From Rhizobium lusitanum (GTDB lineage: Bacteria > Pseudomonadota > Alphaproteobacteria > Rhizobiales > Rhizobiaceae), in assembly GCF_014189535.1 (NCBI RefSeq), contig NZ_CP050305.1, forward strand, positions 124,001 to 188,000: a DNA stretch of 64,000 nt. The letters are read 5' to 3'. How positions within the stretch are numbered: the first letter of the stretch is position 1; every line of letters begins with the position of its first letter. The notes under the pieces are model-generated. The model was given only the letters and a program-made list of their open reading frames with translations. It was not told the origin of the DNA and did no database searches. Shown piece after piece: positions 30,239-39,078 of this stretch. Both the position numbers and the translations under genes were made by a program.

Positions 30239-30597
30239 TTATAGAGAAAGCAGTCCATTCAGATACGTCTCGCGATCAATATTCTCCGCTTGGCTTGACG
30301 CAAGATCGACCAAAGCCAAGACAACCGAGCGGGCTAGCCGGCGTGCGCGACGTCGGTCTTCACTCGATATTGGCGCCATCGATCGGCCATGGACATAAGC
30401 GCTTCTTAGATCGAAGAGCGATTCATATTCGCCCCGGATTTGGGATCGGCTAGCAGGTTTTGCACTCTCGTCCGCATCACCTGCGTAACTGACATCGCTT
30501 TCCGGGGATCGGTCTTCAGCTTTTTCCCATAGTCGGAGTGCAGGCTGTTGATTTCCACTGAGAAGTGACCCGGCGGCACAGGATATTTCCATCGAGA
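30239..30597 (-). pseudogene. C-terminal fragment, HEPN-like
   Basis: On the minus strand this frame ends with FDLRSAYVHGRSMAPI and SEDRRRARRLARSVVLALVD. The Arg-Ser-x3-His pattern and surrounding helices resemble HEPN domains (R-x4-6-H), as in ApeA-type proteins, many of which are defence RNases. The frame is cut at about 30598 by the end of the ISL3 element, so the N-terminus is lost. A competing overlapping frame at 30406-30630 exists; this one is preferred for its HEPN-like end. A SIR2-like N-terminal fragment lies on the same strand beyond the inserted elements. Confidence 0.4.
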
Positions 30598-32225
30598 ATT
30601 GGCTCTGACGCGCTTTTTGCTGATGTTCATCCCCTACGACGCGCCGATCAAACGCGCCTGCAGCAGATCGAGTTTTGCTCTCCCGTACATCTGGCGTTTG
30701 ATGAGCTTCAGTCGCGTAATCTGACCCTCCGTCTGTCCGTTCGACCAAGGTGAGATGATTGCGTTTCTTACGGCATTGAGGTCTTTTTCAACCCCACCAG
30801 CAAACGATCCGACCAGGCTGTTTTTAGCTGCTTCAAGCCATTCATCGAGCTTTCGTGTCGTCTTGGAGCGGATCATGGATTGGAAGTCGCCAATGGTCGT
30901 GCGGGCAACGATTAGTTCCGGAACGTTCACTTCGATTGCCGCCACCAGGATAGCCTCGGATTTTGCCAAGTCATCGCGTGCGGTTGTCATCAACCGGGCG
31001 ATGGCCCGCGCTGACGGTGTTCGCGCAAGCCCGCTCTGGTTGGCCTTCTCCGCAAGACGTCGACGCTGAGCCCATTGCGAGACGACCCCGCTTTGCCCCG
31101 GAAAGCCCTTCGCTTTCATCTCGCGCCAGAGTAGGCGTTTCGTGCGCCCTCCTCCCAGCGGCTGTTGAGCCACGGTAACCAGCTATCCAGTGAGCTGGGC
31201 CGTGTTCGAAACATATCGAGGCGTTGGCCCCTCAAAACGTCGCGGACAATCTTCCGGCTATGACCGGTTTGCCGAACGATCTGTCGAATTGAGGTTCCTT
31301 TCTTCGACAGCTCCCGGATCGCCTCGTTTGTTTCCTGACGGCGCAGATATCCCTCGTACTGCAGTTTCTCAGCGTAGGTCAAAAGCTTGGGATCAATGAC
31401 ATTGCTGCCGACCGCCTGCCTGATCTGGCGCATCGACTTGCCGACAGCATCGAGGAACGCTCGGCTGGAATTCTCCATCAGATGCCAGCGGTCGGCAACC
31501 TGCTCAGCATCAGGTAAGGCCTTTGCGATAGCCTCACCATAGCCGCCACCCCGATCGCGAGCGACGATGGAGATCGACTGATGCTCGGCAAGCCACGCTC
31601 GAGACGTATCCAATGCTCGATCCGGTAACAGGGTGACGGGCTTCCGCCGCTCCAGATCGCAGACGATCGTCCCATAGGTTTGGCCCCGCCTGAAGGCAAA
31701 ATCATCAATGCCTATGACGGTGAGTTCATTGTTTTGATCGGCAATACGGCGGCGAACCACCCGCAACAGTGTGTCGTTGCTCACTGGCACCATCAGACGA
31801 TTGGCAAAGGCCGCCGGTCTGCCGCCGAGTGCCAAGCCAAGGTGGTGGACGATGGTCTCCAACCGCTGGGTGCGCCGACCGTAACGTGCCAACACGCCAT
31901 TATCGAACTGTTCGCAAAAGATGCGCCGTCCGCATAGCACGGCATCGCACCAGAACCGACGCGCCACGATTGCCAGCTCGACTCGCCGACCGCTGATGGG
32001 CAGGTCAGCGGGCCGGCGCAGATATCGGCTTTGAACTCGTCGGCTCTGTCGCCCGCAGGCTGGGCAAATTCCTGATGGAGCGCGCGATCGCAGCCGAACT
32101 TGAACGCACTCTGCAACAACCGCCACTTCATCGACTGCAAATCCGGACGGCGCGAGGCTCGCGCGTTGAAATCGTCGTTGCATAGCTGATCCTCCGATGA
32201 ATCAGCAAAAGCATCATCCGTAACA
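30598..32225 (-). mobile_element. ISL3-family insertion sequence
   Basis: The ends are estimated from partly matching inverted sequences: GCGCTTTTTGCTGATGTTCA near 30610-30629 and, inverted, GATGATGCTTTTGCTGATTC near 32195-32217. One transposase gene (frameshifted) fills the element. The boundaries are approximate to about 15 bases, and no target duplication was identified. Confidence 0.5.
30634..32183 (-). pseudogene. ISL3-family transposase, frameshifted near 31143
   Basis: The two minus-strand frames 31116-32183 and 30634-31173 are parts of one ISL3 transposase. The N-terminal zinc-ribbon (GICPACGRQS) is followed by the catalytic core: VIGIDDFAFRRGQTYG with the first Asp, then VARDRGGGYGEAIA and VADRWHLMEN. 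The C-terminal part has SPWSNGQTEGQITRLKLIKR with the catalytic Glu. Adding one G near 31143 gives RWEEGRTKRLLWREMKAKGF and restores about 517 residues. As written the element should be inactive. Confidence 0.75.
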
Positions 32226-32319
32226 GCAGCAAATGATGGTGTGGAACGGCCCTTCGCACCGGCATCGAGGATGCCTACTGTGGTGACGCCAATCGCCACA
32301 AGATAGAAGGAACCGTTCC

Positions 32320-33081
32320 ATGGAGAAGATTACCACAATCGGACTGGATCTGGCTAAGTCAGTCTTTCAGGTTCATGCCATTACGGAAGATGGACATGTC
32401 GCTGTCCGACGTGCTTTGCGGCGATCACAATTGTTGGAGTTCTTCCGCAACACCGAACCATGTCTTGTCGGAATGGAAGCATGCGGGAGTGCCCACTACT
32501 GGGCCAACGCGATTGGTGAATTCGGTCATACGGTGCGATTGATGCCTCCGGCCTATGTGAAGCCCTACGTCAAGCGAAACAAGACCGACGCAGCTGATGC
32601 TGAGGCAATCTGCGAGGCGGTCACGCGCCCTACAATGCGCTTTGTTCCCGTCAAGTCACCAGAGGAGCAAGCTGCCGGGATAGTTTTGAAGACCCGAGAG
32701 TTACTGGTGCGTCAGCGAAGCCAGACGGCCAATGCCATGCGGGGCCACATGGCCGAGCTCGGGATCATCGCTGCAACTGGAATGACAAGCATTGCCAAGC
32801 TCATCACCATTTTGCGTGACGATGGAGATGATCGTCTGCCGAACTCGGCTCGGGCCGCGCTGTCAGAGATGGCCGATCAGATCGAAAGGCTCACAGAAAG
32901 GGTTGAGGTGCTCGACGGCAAGATTATCGCAGCAGTGAAAGCTGATGATACCGCTCGTCGGCTGACGACGATCCCCGGCGTCGGCCCTATTATTGCAGCA
33001 ACTGTTCGCGCCGCCGTTCAAGATCCGGCAGCCTTCCGAACCGGGCGGGATCTGGCCGCCTGGATCGGCATCACGCCGAAA
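32320..33081 (+). pseudogene. IS110-family transposase, 3'-truncated
   Basis: The N-terminal DEDD core (TIGLDLAKSVFQVHA, VGMEACGSAHYW, KTDAADAEAI) and the central helical part, ending GVGPIIAATVRAAV and AAWIGITPK, are intact. Then the reading frame runs into a 194-bp inverted-repeat element at 33082 and ends at 33174 in unrelated sequence. The expected C-terminal serine region is missing, so it is probably inactive. The 130 bases upstream (32190-32319) are the usual non-coding leader of IS110 elements. Confidence 0.75.
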
Positions 33082-33275
33082 GGGGGCAGAACAAGATTAG
33101 TGCGAAATCGTACGTTAATCAAATTCGTCCATATTTTCCGTAGTTTGTCGCCTGTACTGAATATGAAGTTTTAGGGTGAAATGCTTTTAGGGCCCAGTTT
33201 TGGGAACGAATATCGATCTCGAGCATCACTTCCTCGGCTAAACGTACGATTTCGCACTAATCTTGTTCTGACCCC
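33082..33275. mobile_element. 194-bp MITE-like element with 35-bp inverted repeats
   Basis: The left end 33082-33116 (GGGGGCAGAACAAGATTAGT, continuing GCGAAATCGTACGTT) is the inverse of 33241-33275 with one mismatch (34 of 35). The 124 bases between contain no gene. This is the form of a non-autonomous miniature element or a solo internally deleted IS. It interrupts the IS110 transposase on its left and a SIR2-like fragment on its right, so flanking DNA was also rearranged. Confidence 0.7.
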
Positions 33276-33276
33276 A

Positions 33277-33403
33277 AGGAGGATGGCGCAGGATAAGACG
33301 CGCCGGCTCCGACGACGAATAGCACGTCACCACGGTCCCGGGCCAGAAGCAGATCCTCGGGTAGGGGCGGAAGTCCCGCCTCGAGATATACTTCAGTCGA
33401 CAT
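33277..33403 (-). pseudogene. SIR2-like gene, N-terminal fragment
   Basis: From ATG 33403 on the minus strand the translation runs MSTEVYLEAGLPPLPEDLLL, then DVLFVVGAGASYPAPSSL, before entering the inverted repeat of the MITE-like element. FVVGAGAS is the NAD-binding glycine loop of SIR2-fold proteins, which in this N-terminal form occur in many anti-phage NADases. Only about 42 residues remain. It lies on the same strand as the HEPN-like fragment at 30239-30597, and the mobile elements between may have split a single gene or operon. Confidence 0.5.
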
Positions 33404-33901
33404 GCTGCCCCAAGCCCCGTCTCATTAGTTGCACACCCTATACACGATACGACTTGCGAACGTAAACATCCCAAACGTGCATCATCGCCTCCAAACCGAG
33501 GGAATCTACTCAGCTAATGCCTGCACCAATCCAGGCCTTTGCTCGCGCGGGTCATTATGCAAGCATGACCTTTGATGTGGACGGCGCCATTGCTCAGCGC
33601 TTCCGCACTCGATACGGATACCGCTCTCAATTTCGAACTACGAGTTCCGCCACAAATTGCCGTGTCTTTCGCCTTGCTGCTGACCAGGTCGGAATTGAGA
33701 CAGGGCAATGAAAAATATTGCTTTTCATGCCGGGCGATCGGCTCCGGTAGAATGGCAACCTCGGTGAATTTTGCACGAGATTCAGCTTCCTTTTACCCTT
33801 CCAGGGGTGTCCGCCGATGTTCAGCGCGCAAGTTGCAGCGTATATAGCTGTTTGAAAGCGTCGATCTGTTAATCCTGCAGAGATTGGATGTGAGCTGAGG
33901 T
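33404..33901. other. no recognisable gene
   Basis: Short open frames occur on both strands at 33514-33711, but none has a ribosome site, typical codon use or a familiar motif. The stretch probably holds the SIR2-like gene's upstream region and decayed DNA. Confidence 0.4.
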
Positions 33902-34840
33902 ATGAACCACCAAACGATCCAAACTACAGCCGCCGTTGTATCTTTGATTGTTACCATCTTTGCCGTCGTCATCTCGACGACATTCCAGTCTAGCGGAACT
34001 AATATTCCAAAGAAAGTTGAGGTTGAATATACCGGTCCAACCGATCCGCTATCGGACCTGAAAGAGACAAAAGTTGATCTCAATGTCTCGGTGAGCAGCG
34101 AAGGGCAAAATGTCGATCGGCTTATTTTCTACCAAACGTCGATTACCAACAGTAGCAACGTTCCGATCCTGCCTTCAGACTTTTTCGGGAACATGAAACT
34201 AGTCTCAAAGCAACCTTGGCAAATCGTCGCGATCGGTCGTTCAAAATACGAACTCGCGCATGGTGTCGTGGCTTCATGGGCAAGGCAAAGCGATAACGAG
34301 TTCGACTCGCCGCCAATTTTGTTGAATCCAGGCGAAGCTTTGAACGTAACCGTCTATCTGACGGCACCGGAAGCGATAATTTCTGCCCAAAAATTTGACG
34401 ACCCGGCACCAATCGCCTGGGATATGCACATCGCCAATCTCGCATCTTTGGAGGAAACACCCAATCCCGTCACTCGCTTTAGGACAAGCGTTGGCAACAT
34501 TCTTGTGACGATTTGGGGTTGGGGAATCTGGACAGTGCTCGGTCTATTCATTTTTCTGCTCGGAACACATCTTCTGCTGCTAACCTGGTCGGGTCTTGTA
34601 AATCGTCTTAACCCGCTAGGTGGTGCCCTTGTCGTTTATGTTGCGCTACTAAGTCTCATCGCCGCTGAAACGATTAACACCATGATTTTCGGTGTATCAC
34701 CGCTTTTCTACGTCCCAGGTGACCTCAGCTCGAGGTTGCCCATCTGCATCTTGAATTTCGTTGTCCTGGCAGCAACTTCCATCTTGAGCTATCGAAGCCG
34801 ACGCAGACGTGGCAAGGTCCAACGGTCATCCGAATTATAG
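33902..34840 (+). CDS. membrane protein of unknown function
   Basis: 312 residues: an N-terminal transmembrane segment at residues 8-27, a beta-rich extracytoplasmic-type region of about 170 residues (30-198), then three hydrophobic segments at 200-228, 241-258 and 279-297 and a basic tail (RSRRRRGK). I do not recognise a family. A plausible ribosome site (TGAGG) lies just before ATG 33902. Four-helix membrane proteins with a sensor-like loop occur as effectors or regulators in defence and envelope-stress loci, but there is no direct evidence here. It stands alone between decayed defence fragments and a toxin-antitoxin region. Confidence 0.6.
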   Translation: MNHQTIQTTAAVVSLIVTIFAVVISTTFQSSGTNIPKKVEVEYTGPTDPLSDLKETKVDLNVSVSSEGQNVDRLIFYQTSITNSSNVPILPSDFFGNMKLVSKQPWQIVAIGRSKYELAHGVVASWARQSDNEFDSPPILLNPGEALNVTVYLTAPEAIISAQKFDDPAPIAWDMHIANLASLEETPNPVTRFRTSVGNILVTIWGWGIWTVLGLFIFLLGTHLLLLTWSGLVNRLNPLGGALVVYVALLSLIAAETINTMIFGVSPLFYVPGDLSSRLPICILNFVVLAATSILSYRSRRRRGKVQRSSEL

Positions 34841-35300
34841 TCGGCGCCGCTTTTGGAATGTTCTATATTCGTGCGCCCCTCCACTATTTGGTTGGAGGAT
34901 AATCGCAATTCTCGGGGGGCTGACCTTGCCTGTTGATTATCGCACGAATTTGACCCACTTTTTCGTTTCAGACGAATCCGCCCACACTGCGAGAAAATGT
35001 TTTCGATCAACACCATAAATGCAATTGGGTGGTACAACGCAAAATGAAAAATTGGCGCAAATCTAGCTGAAACTCAACAGACATCAGTCTCGATGAAGTT
35101 GCGCGCCTTTTCATCTGAAAGGGCTTGTGCGCATCAAGGCGCACGTAGAAATATTTTCCTACGCCTCTTTACTTTACAGCCAAAAGAGAGTATAATGGCA
35201 AAATCGACGTCTGTCTATTTGACGGCGTCGTTACCATGGCATCCTGTGCCGAAGCGAGTTAATTCCTAAGCAGTCTTCAACTCGCATATCGGGGCAGTGT
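34841..35300. other. no recognisable gene
   Basis: AT-rich sequence with small overlapping frames only; nothing with coding character. It probably contains the promoter of the ParE-like toxin gene at its right end. Confidence 0.4.
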
Positions 35301-35321
35301 TGTCAACACAAAATGTCAACA
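35301..35321. promoter_or_regulatory. direct repeat TGTCAACA, possible operator
   Basis: Two copies of TGTCAACA, at 35301-35308 and 35314-35321 (13-base spacing), lie about 30 bases before the toxin start. On the minus strand they read TGTTGACA. Paired repeats here suit an operator bound by an antitoxin or regulator. Confidence 0.35.
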
Positions 35322-35348
35322 TAAGGAAACCTGACATGGAAGCACGTA

Positions 35349-35633
35349 ATGCCCAGTAATGCCCTCTCGATTGAGTGGGGTGAAGATGCCCTGAATGACG
35401 TCAATGAAATGGTGAATTTCATTAGTGAATTTAATCCGCCGGCTGCGAAGGCTCTGGTTGATCAAATTGAGAAAAGCGTCGATCGCCTGCCGACTTTCCC
35501 TTTCAGCTACAGGACCGGTCGTGTCGCCGGGACCCGTGAAATGCCGGTTGGGAAGCATATTGTAATCTATTCTGTGAGCGAGACTGAAGTCCTTGTTCTT
35601 CGGGTACTGCACTCCGCTCAGCAGTGGCCCTAA
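35349..35633 (+). CDS. RelE/ParE-family toxin
   Basis: 94 residues with the ParE/RelE fold pattern: IEWGEDALNDVNEMVNFIS, FPFSYRTGRVAGTREM, and a C-terminal IVIYSVSETEVLVLRVLHS strand pair. ParE members poison gyrase and RelE members cut mRNA; ParE is more likely from the VLRVLHSAQQWP ending. A short seven-codon frame (from ATG 35336) just precedes it and overlaps its start region. No antitoxin gene lies upstream on the same strand; instead a RelB/DinJ-like gene faces it from downstream. A strong terminator hairpin follows the stop directly. Confidence 0.8.
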   Translation: MPSNALSIEWGEDALNDVNEMVNFISEFNPPAAKALVDQIEKSVDRLPTFPFSYRTGRVAGTREMPVGKHIVIYSVSETEVLVLRVLHSAQQWP

Positions 35634-35639
35634 AGGTTC

Positions 35640-35675
35640 AGCTCTGGCGCGTGATCAACGCGCCAGAGCTTTTTT
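35640..35675 (+). terminator. intrinsic terminator after the ParE-like toxin
   Basis: AGCTCTGGCGCGT (35640-35652) pairs perfectly with ACGCGCCAGAGCT (35658-35670) over a 5-base loop and is followed by TTTTT. It lies seven bases after the toxin stop and abuts the stop of the convergent antitoxin gene. Confidence 0.9.
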
Positions 35676-35964
35676 ATTTTGTTTTTTCTTCGAGATTGGC
35701 TCTGATCGCTGCCATAGCCTTAGCGTGTGGTACTCTTGGACGAGTATCCCCCATGGCTTCTCTGACTTTGCTGCGAAACCACTCATCATAAGCTTCAGGA
35801 TCGGTCGTTAGGCCTACAGGAAGAGCGCCTTCCTTCTCAATTCGGGTAAGAAGAATCCTTACAGCGTCTGAGATTGTGAGGCCAAAGTTTGCCAGGACCT
35901 CTGAAGCATTTTGCTTTAGCCGATCGTCGATACGAACGTGCAGCATTGAAGTTTGAGTGCTCAT
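35674..35964 (-). CDS. RelB/DinJ-family antitoxin
   Basis: 96 residues with an N-terminal ribbon-helix-helix (LHVRIDDRLKQNASEVLANF, then GLTISDAVRILLTRI) and a C-terminal toxin-wrapping tail (PHAKAMAAIRANLEE), as in DinJ and RelB. AGGAG at 35971-35975 is a good ribosome site. A perfect 28-base palindrome at 35983-36010 lies just upstream and should be its own operator. The usual downstream toxin on the same strand is missing; the only toxin nearby is the convergent ParE-like gene. Either they are a pair in unusual orientation or this is an orphan. Confidence 0.8.
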   Translation of the reverse strand: MSTQTSMLHVRIDDRLKQNASEVLANFGLTISDAVRILLTRIEKEGALPVGLTTDPEAYDEWFRSKVREAMGDTRPRVPHAKAMAAIRANLEEKTK

Positions 35965-35982
35965 TTGGTTCTCCTATGACGG

Positions 35983-36010
35983 CTCTTGTATCTCAAATGA
36001 GATACAAGAG
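35983..36010. promoter_or_regulatory. perfect palindromic operator of the RelB-like antitoxin
   Basis: CTCTTGTATCTCA, two bases, then TGAGATACAAGAG: a 13-bp perfect inverted repeat ending 19 bases before the antitoxin start. Ribbon-helix-helix antitoxins bind such palindromes to repress their own promoter. Confidence 0.75.
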
Positions 36011-36272
36011 CAAGGAGAAAGTGAAATAGCGCCCAAAGGTTCCGGATTAATTCCCGTCGACCTTTCTAAATTGATGCCCGCAAGTTTCCCTATTTCCCTT
36101 TTAGCCGGAACGGCAAGACCCTTGCTGAAGAAGAGGTATCATTAAACTCAGTGCTTTCACGCAGCTTGAGCCCAATGACCTCTGCATTCCTGGAAAACCA
36201 CCCTGGGGGCAGCGCAGTAAGGTTTTCAATGTCACCCTCGTATAAAAGGAAATGGTCGGCGTGCTCACCCTA

Positions 36273-37690
36273 CTATTTTCTAAAATTAAAGATGCGAATT
36301 TCATTCGTAAAGAAGGTCAGCTTCGAAGAGGAAATGATTGAGCGCGACTCCAACCAGCGCACAAACTCCTGATTTTCTGTAGTGTTTCCTATTCTCGGCT
36401 GCCGCCATCCTGGTTCGATCTCAGAAAATGGCTTCGGTAACTCGTGAAGTGCCGCTTTGACCTGCTCGTCGGACATCAGATTCTGGCATCTATTGAACAA
36501 TGAGATTTGAACGGTGACTGGTTCGGCATTTATGACCACCGCGTGGGCGGCTTCTGGCGTCAGGTGACTTAAGTCCGCGTTGGAGCGATGGAATACCCGG
36601 CCGACAATCGAAGCACGATGTGATAAGCTCGCCAGCGACATCAGGTCCATCTTATCTATGATTTTGAGCTTCTGATCGTCGTTAATGTTTGACGCTAGAA
36701 GCTTCTCACGAAAGTTGTCGTCGACCGAGAATTTGTCTTCACTAGCGAGATAGTTGTCAATATTCTTCGCTACGAACAGAACCTGCAGCTCATCGTTGCC
36801 CGCCAAAAACGAAAATGCCTTTTCGGAGAACGTGATCGTCGCCACTTCAACAAGCATACGTAATTTGTCCGTGCCCAAATTTTCAGGAAACTGAACGAAC
36901 TGCTTAGGCAAGGTGCAGAGATAGGCTCGATAGGTATCGGCGTCGAAATCACTGTTGTTGATCAGGAATTGACGCAGCGGAACCGCTTCCTTTCGATCGT
37001 CGATAGTGACAGCCGAGAGCACGGACTGCGCTTCAGGATGTTGAAGGTAGGCTGTGAGTGTTTGCGCATCGAAATCGTCACTCGATATGAATGTCAGGCA
37101 ATTTTCCCACGATGGTTCGATCTTGCGCAATCGAAACACTGTCGATCGAAGCCGAACCGGAACCTGCTCAAGCGCAGGCAGCTCCACTCTTTGCTGCTCC
37201 AGGAACTGTTCTAGATATTCTGCCTCGATCTCTTCGTGGTTGAGAACGTTAATGACCGCGGAAACATCCTCCTCAGTGTTGCTCGCTTGGAGGAGAACGT
37301 TTTTGAGGTAGCGATCAAAATCGTTATGAACCTTGTCGACCAACGGCGCGTAGTCCGTTCGCAAAACGGTTGAGTAGTGCTTGGTTTGCAGATTCGCTTC
37401 GGTGCTGGAGCCCAACACCTCGCGAAATATGAAATCCAAGTTCTCGACGGTGATCTTGTACAGACCGTGATCGCTAAGCAGTCGGGCAACAGCCGGGTAA
37501 GGCCCTATCCTGTTCAGGTCTTCCGTCTCGAACTGAAATACGGCCAATCGGCTAGGTTCGAAATCGATCTGAAGAGCCAAAATCTGCGCAAGGTTCACGG
37601 CCAAAAAATCGAATAATCCAGGGGCCTTGCGAGGCAGCGATTCAAGCTCCTTCTCAGGTAGATGTGCGATTATCCGCGCGATATTGGTCT
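36273..37690 (-). pseudogene. C-terminal part of a large NTPase-like protein, cut by IS3
   Basis: A long open frame (about 470 residues before IS sequence begins) that lacks a proper start. Its first 30 codons (to 37787) come from the IS3 element, and gene-like sequence begins at the IS edge near 37690 with QTNIARIIAHLPEKELESLP. The rest is helical and Leu/Phe-rich with repeated 30-40-residue units (for example LRQFLINNSDFDADTYRAYL), ending FVRWLESRSIISS. It resembles, from memory, the C-terminal region of YobI-type P-loop NTPases of over 1,000 residues; the Walker motifs would have been in the lost N-terminus. Large NTPases of this sort are often found among defence genes. The tail reads normally to its stop at 36273. 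Confidence 0.45.
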
Positions 37691-37749
37691 GCCCCCTGAA
37701 AAATGATCCTTTTTGAAGTATGGCTTGCGAGCCGAAGGAGGATATTGAA

Positions 37750-38049
37750 ATGGCAGGGAGAAGACATAAGGCGGAAGAGATCGTCACGAAGCTTCGTCAG
37801 GTCGACGTGCTGACTGGGCAGGGCAAATCAATGGTGGAGGCGATTCGAGCGATAGGTGTAACGGAAGTTACATATTATCGCTGGCGGGCCGAATACGGTG
37901 GTCTGAAAGGCGATCAGGTGAAACGCCTGAAGGAGCTGGAGGCTGAGAATAGCCGGCTTCGACGAGCGGTTTCCGATTTGACGCTGGATAAGATAATTTT
38001 GGTGGGTGAAGCGAACCAGCAATCGATCCGGTGGATCGATTGCCGCTGA
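37750..38049 (+). CDS. IS3-family transposase OrfA
   Basis: About 99 residues from ATG 37750, with a purine-rich site (AAGGAGG) before it. It has a helix-turn-helix (HKAEEIVTKLRQVDVLTGQG, VTEVTYYRWRAEYGG) and a leucine-zipper region (LKELEAENSRLRRAVSDLT), the normal parts of OrfA. It overlaps orfB by 44 bases in a different frame, which is the arrangement for making the OrfAB transposase by -1 ribosomal frameshifting. Confidence 0.85.
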   Translation: MAGRRHKAEEIVTKLRQVDVLTGQGKSMVEAIRAIGVTEVTYYRWRAEYGGLKGDQVKRLKELEAENSRLRRAVSDLTLDKIILVGEANQQSIRWIDCR

Positions 38050-38950
38050 ACGCCAAGGGAAACTTCTAAGCCCCGCTCGTCGTCGCGCTTGTGTGGATCA
38101 TGTCATCGAGGAACTGGGCGTGTCCGAACGACGGGCTTGCCGGGTTCTCGGCCAGCATCGTTCCACCCAACGCAAGATCGCCAAAACACCCGATGATGAG
38201 GCAGCCTTGACCGCCGACATCACGGCACTCGCACTCCAGTATGGCCGATATGGCTATCGCCGCATCGCGGCGCTGCTACACCAGGCAGGCTGGATCGTAA
38301 ACGTAAAGCGAGTTGAGCGGATATGGCGGCGTGAGGGGCTAAAGGTTCCCTATAAGCAACCCAAGCGTGGGCGGCTCTGGCTGAACGACAGCTCATGCAT
38401 TCGGCTCCGGCCGGAATATCCCAACCATGTCTGGTCCTACGATTTCGTCGAGGACCGAACGCATAATGGAAGGAAATTTCGCATGCTAAACGTGATCGAC
38501 GAGTTCACACGAGAATGCATCGCTATCAGGGTCGAGAGGAAACTAAAGGCGGTGGATGTCATCGATGTCCTCTCCGATCTGTTTATCCTGCGCGGCATCC
38601 CGACTCACATCCGTTCAGACAACGGGCCGGAATTCATCGCCACGGCGTTGCGGGATTGGATCACGATGGTCGGCGCCAAGACGGCTTATATCATGCCGGG
38701 CAGTCCTTGGGAGAACGGATACTGCGAAAGCTTCAACTCGAAACTCAGGGACGAACTGCTTAACGGAGAAATCTTCTACACATTGCAGGAGGCAAGGATC
38801 ATCATCGAAGCGTGGCGGCGGCATTACAACACTGTCCGTCCGCACTCGTCTCTAAACTACAAGCCTCCAGCCCCCGAGGCCACTGTCGGGCCTAAAGGAA
38901 GCGGACCGGCGTCAACACCAACAGTGGCGGCCAAGCCCAGTATGCACTAA
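38006..38950 (+). CDS. IS3-family transposase OrfB
   Basis: 314 residues with a complete integrase core: an N-terminal HTH_21-like region (YGRYGYRRIAALLHQAGW), then the DDE triad in VWSYDFVEDRT, RSDNGPEF and WENGYCESFNSKLRDEL, and the usual RPHSSLNYKPPAPE ending. Probably translated as an OrfAB fusion through frameshifting from orfA, so the annotated start is nominal. All key residues are present, and the element may be active. Confidence 0.9.
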   Translation: MKRTSNRSGGSIAAERQGKLLSPARRRACVDHVIEELGVSERRACRVLGQHRSTQRKIAKTPDDEAALTADITALALQYGRYGYRRIAALLHQAGWIVNVKRVERIWRREGLKVPYKQPKRGRLWLNDSSCIRLRPEYPNHVWSYDFVEDRTHNGRKFRMLNVIDEFTRECIAIRVERKLKAVDVIDVLSDLFILRGIPTHIRSDNGPEFIATALRDWITMVGAKTAYIMPGSPWENGYCESFNSKLRDELLNGEIFYTLQEARIIIEAWRRHYNTVRPHSSLNYKPPAPEATVGPKGSGPASTPTVAAKPSMH

Positions 38951-39078
38951 CATTAAACATGGGGTAATCGCGGCGCGATCGCCCTGGGCCATTTTATGAG
39001 AGTGATGGCTGGAATGGGCGGTTGCCCCCGATAAGATGGAAGAACGGGCTCACGATTGGCACCGGGCCCAAACATCGA

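Larger units (their letters stand above)
37690..38966 (+). mobile_element. IS3-family insertion sequence (IS407-like)
   Basis: About 1,277 bp with orfA and orfB. The left end TGCCCCCTGAAAAATG and the right end (inverted TACCCCATGTTTAATG) are imperfect terminal repeats. The flanks show no target duplication, and the truncated NTPase gene does not resume on the right, so DNA next to the element has been deleted. Confidence 0.7.

Noticed and set aside
33181..33465. 94-codon plus-strand frame behind the MITE-like element
   Set aside because: It runs across the inverted repeat and the SIR2-like fragment on the opposite strand; no ribosome site or coding signal.
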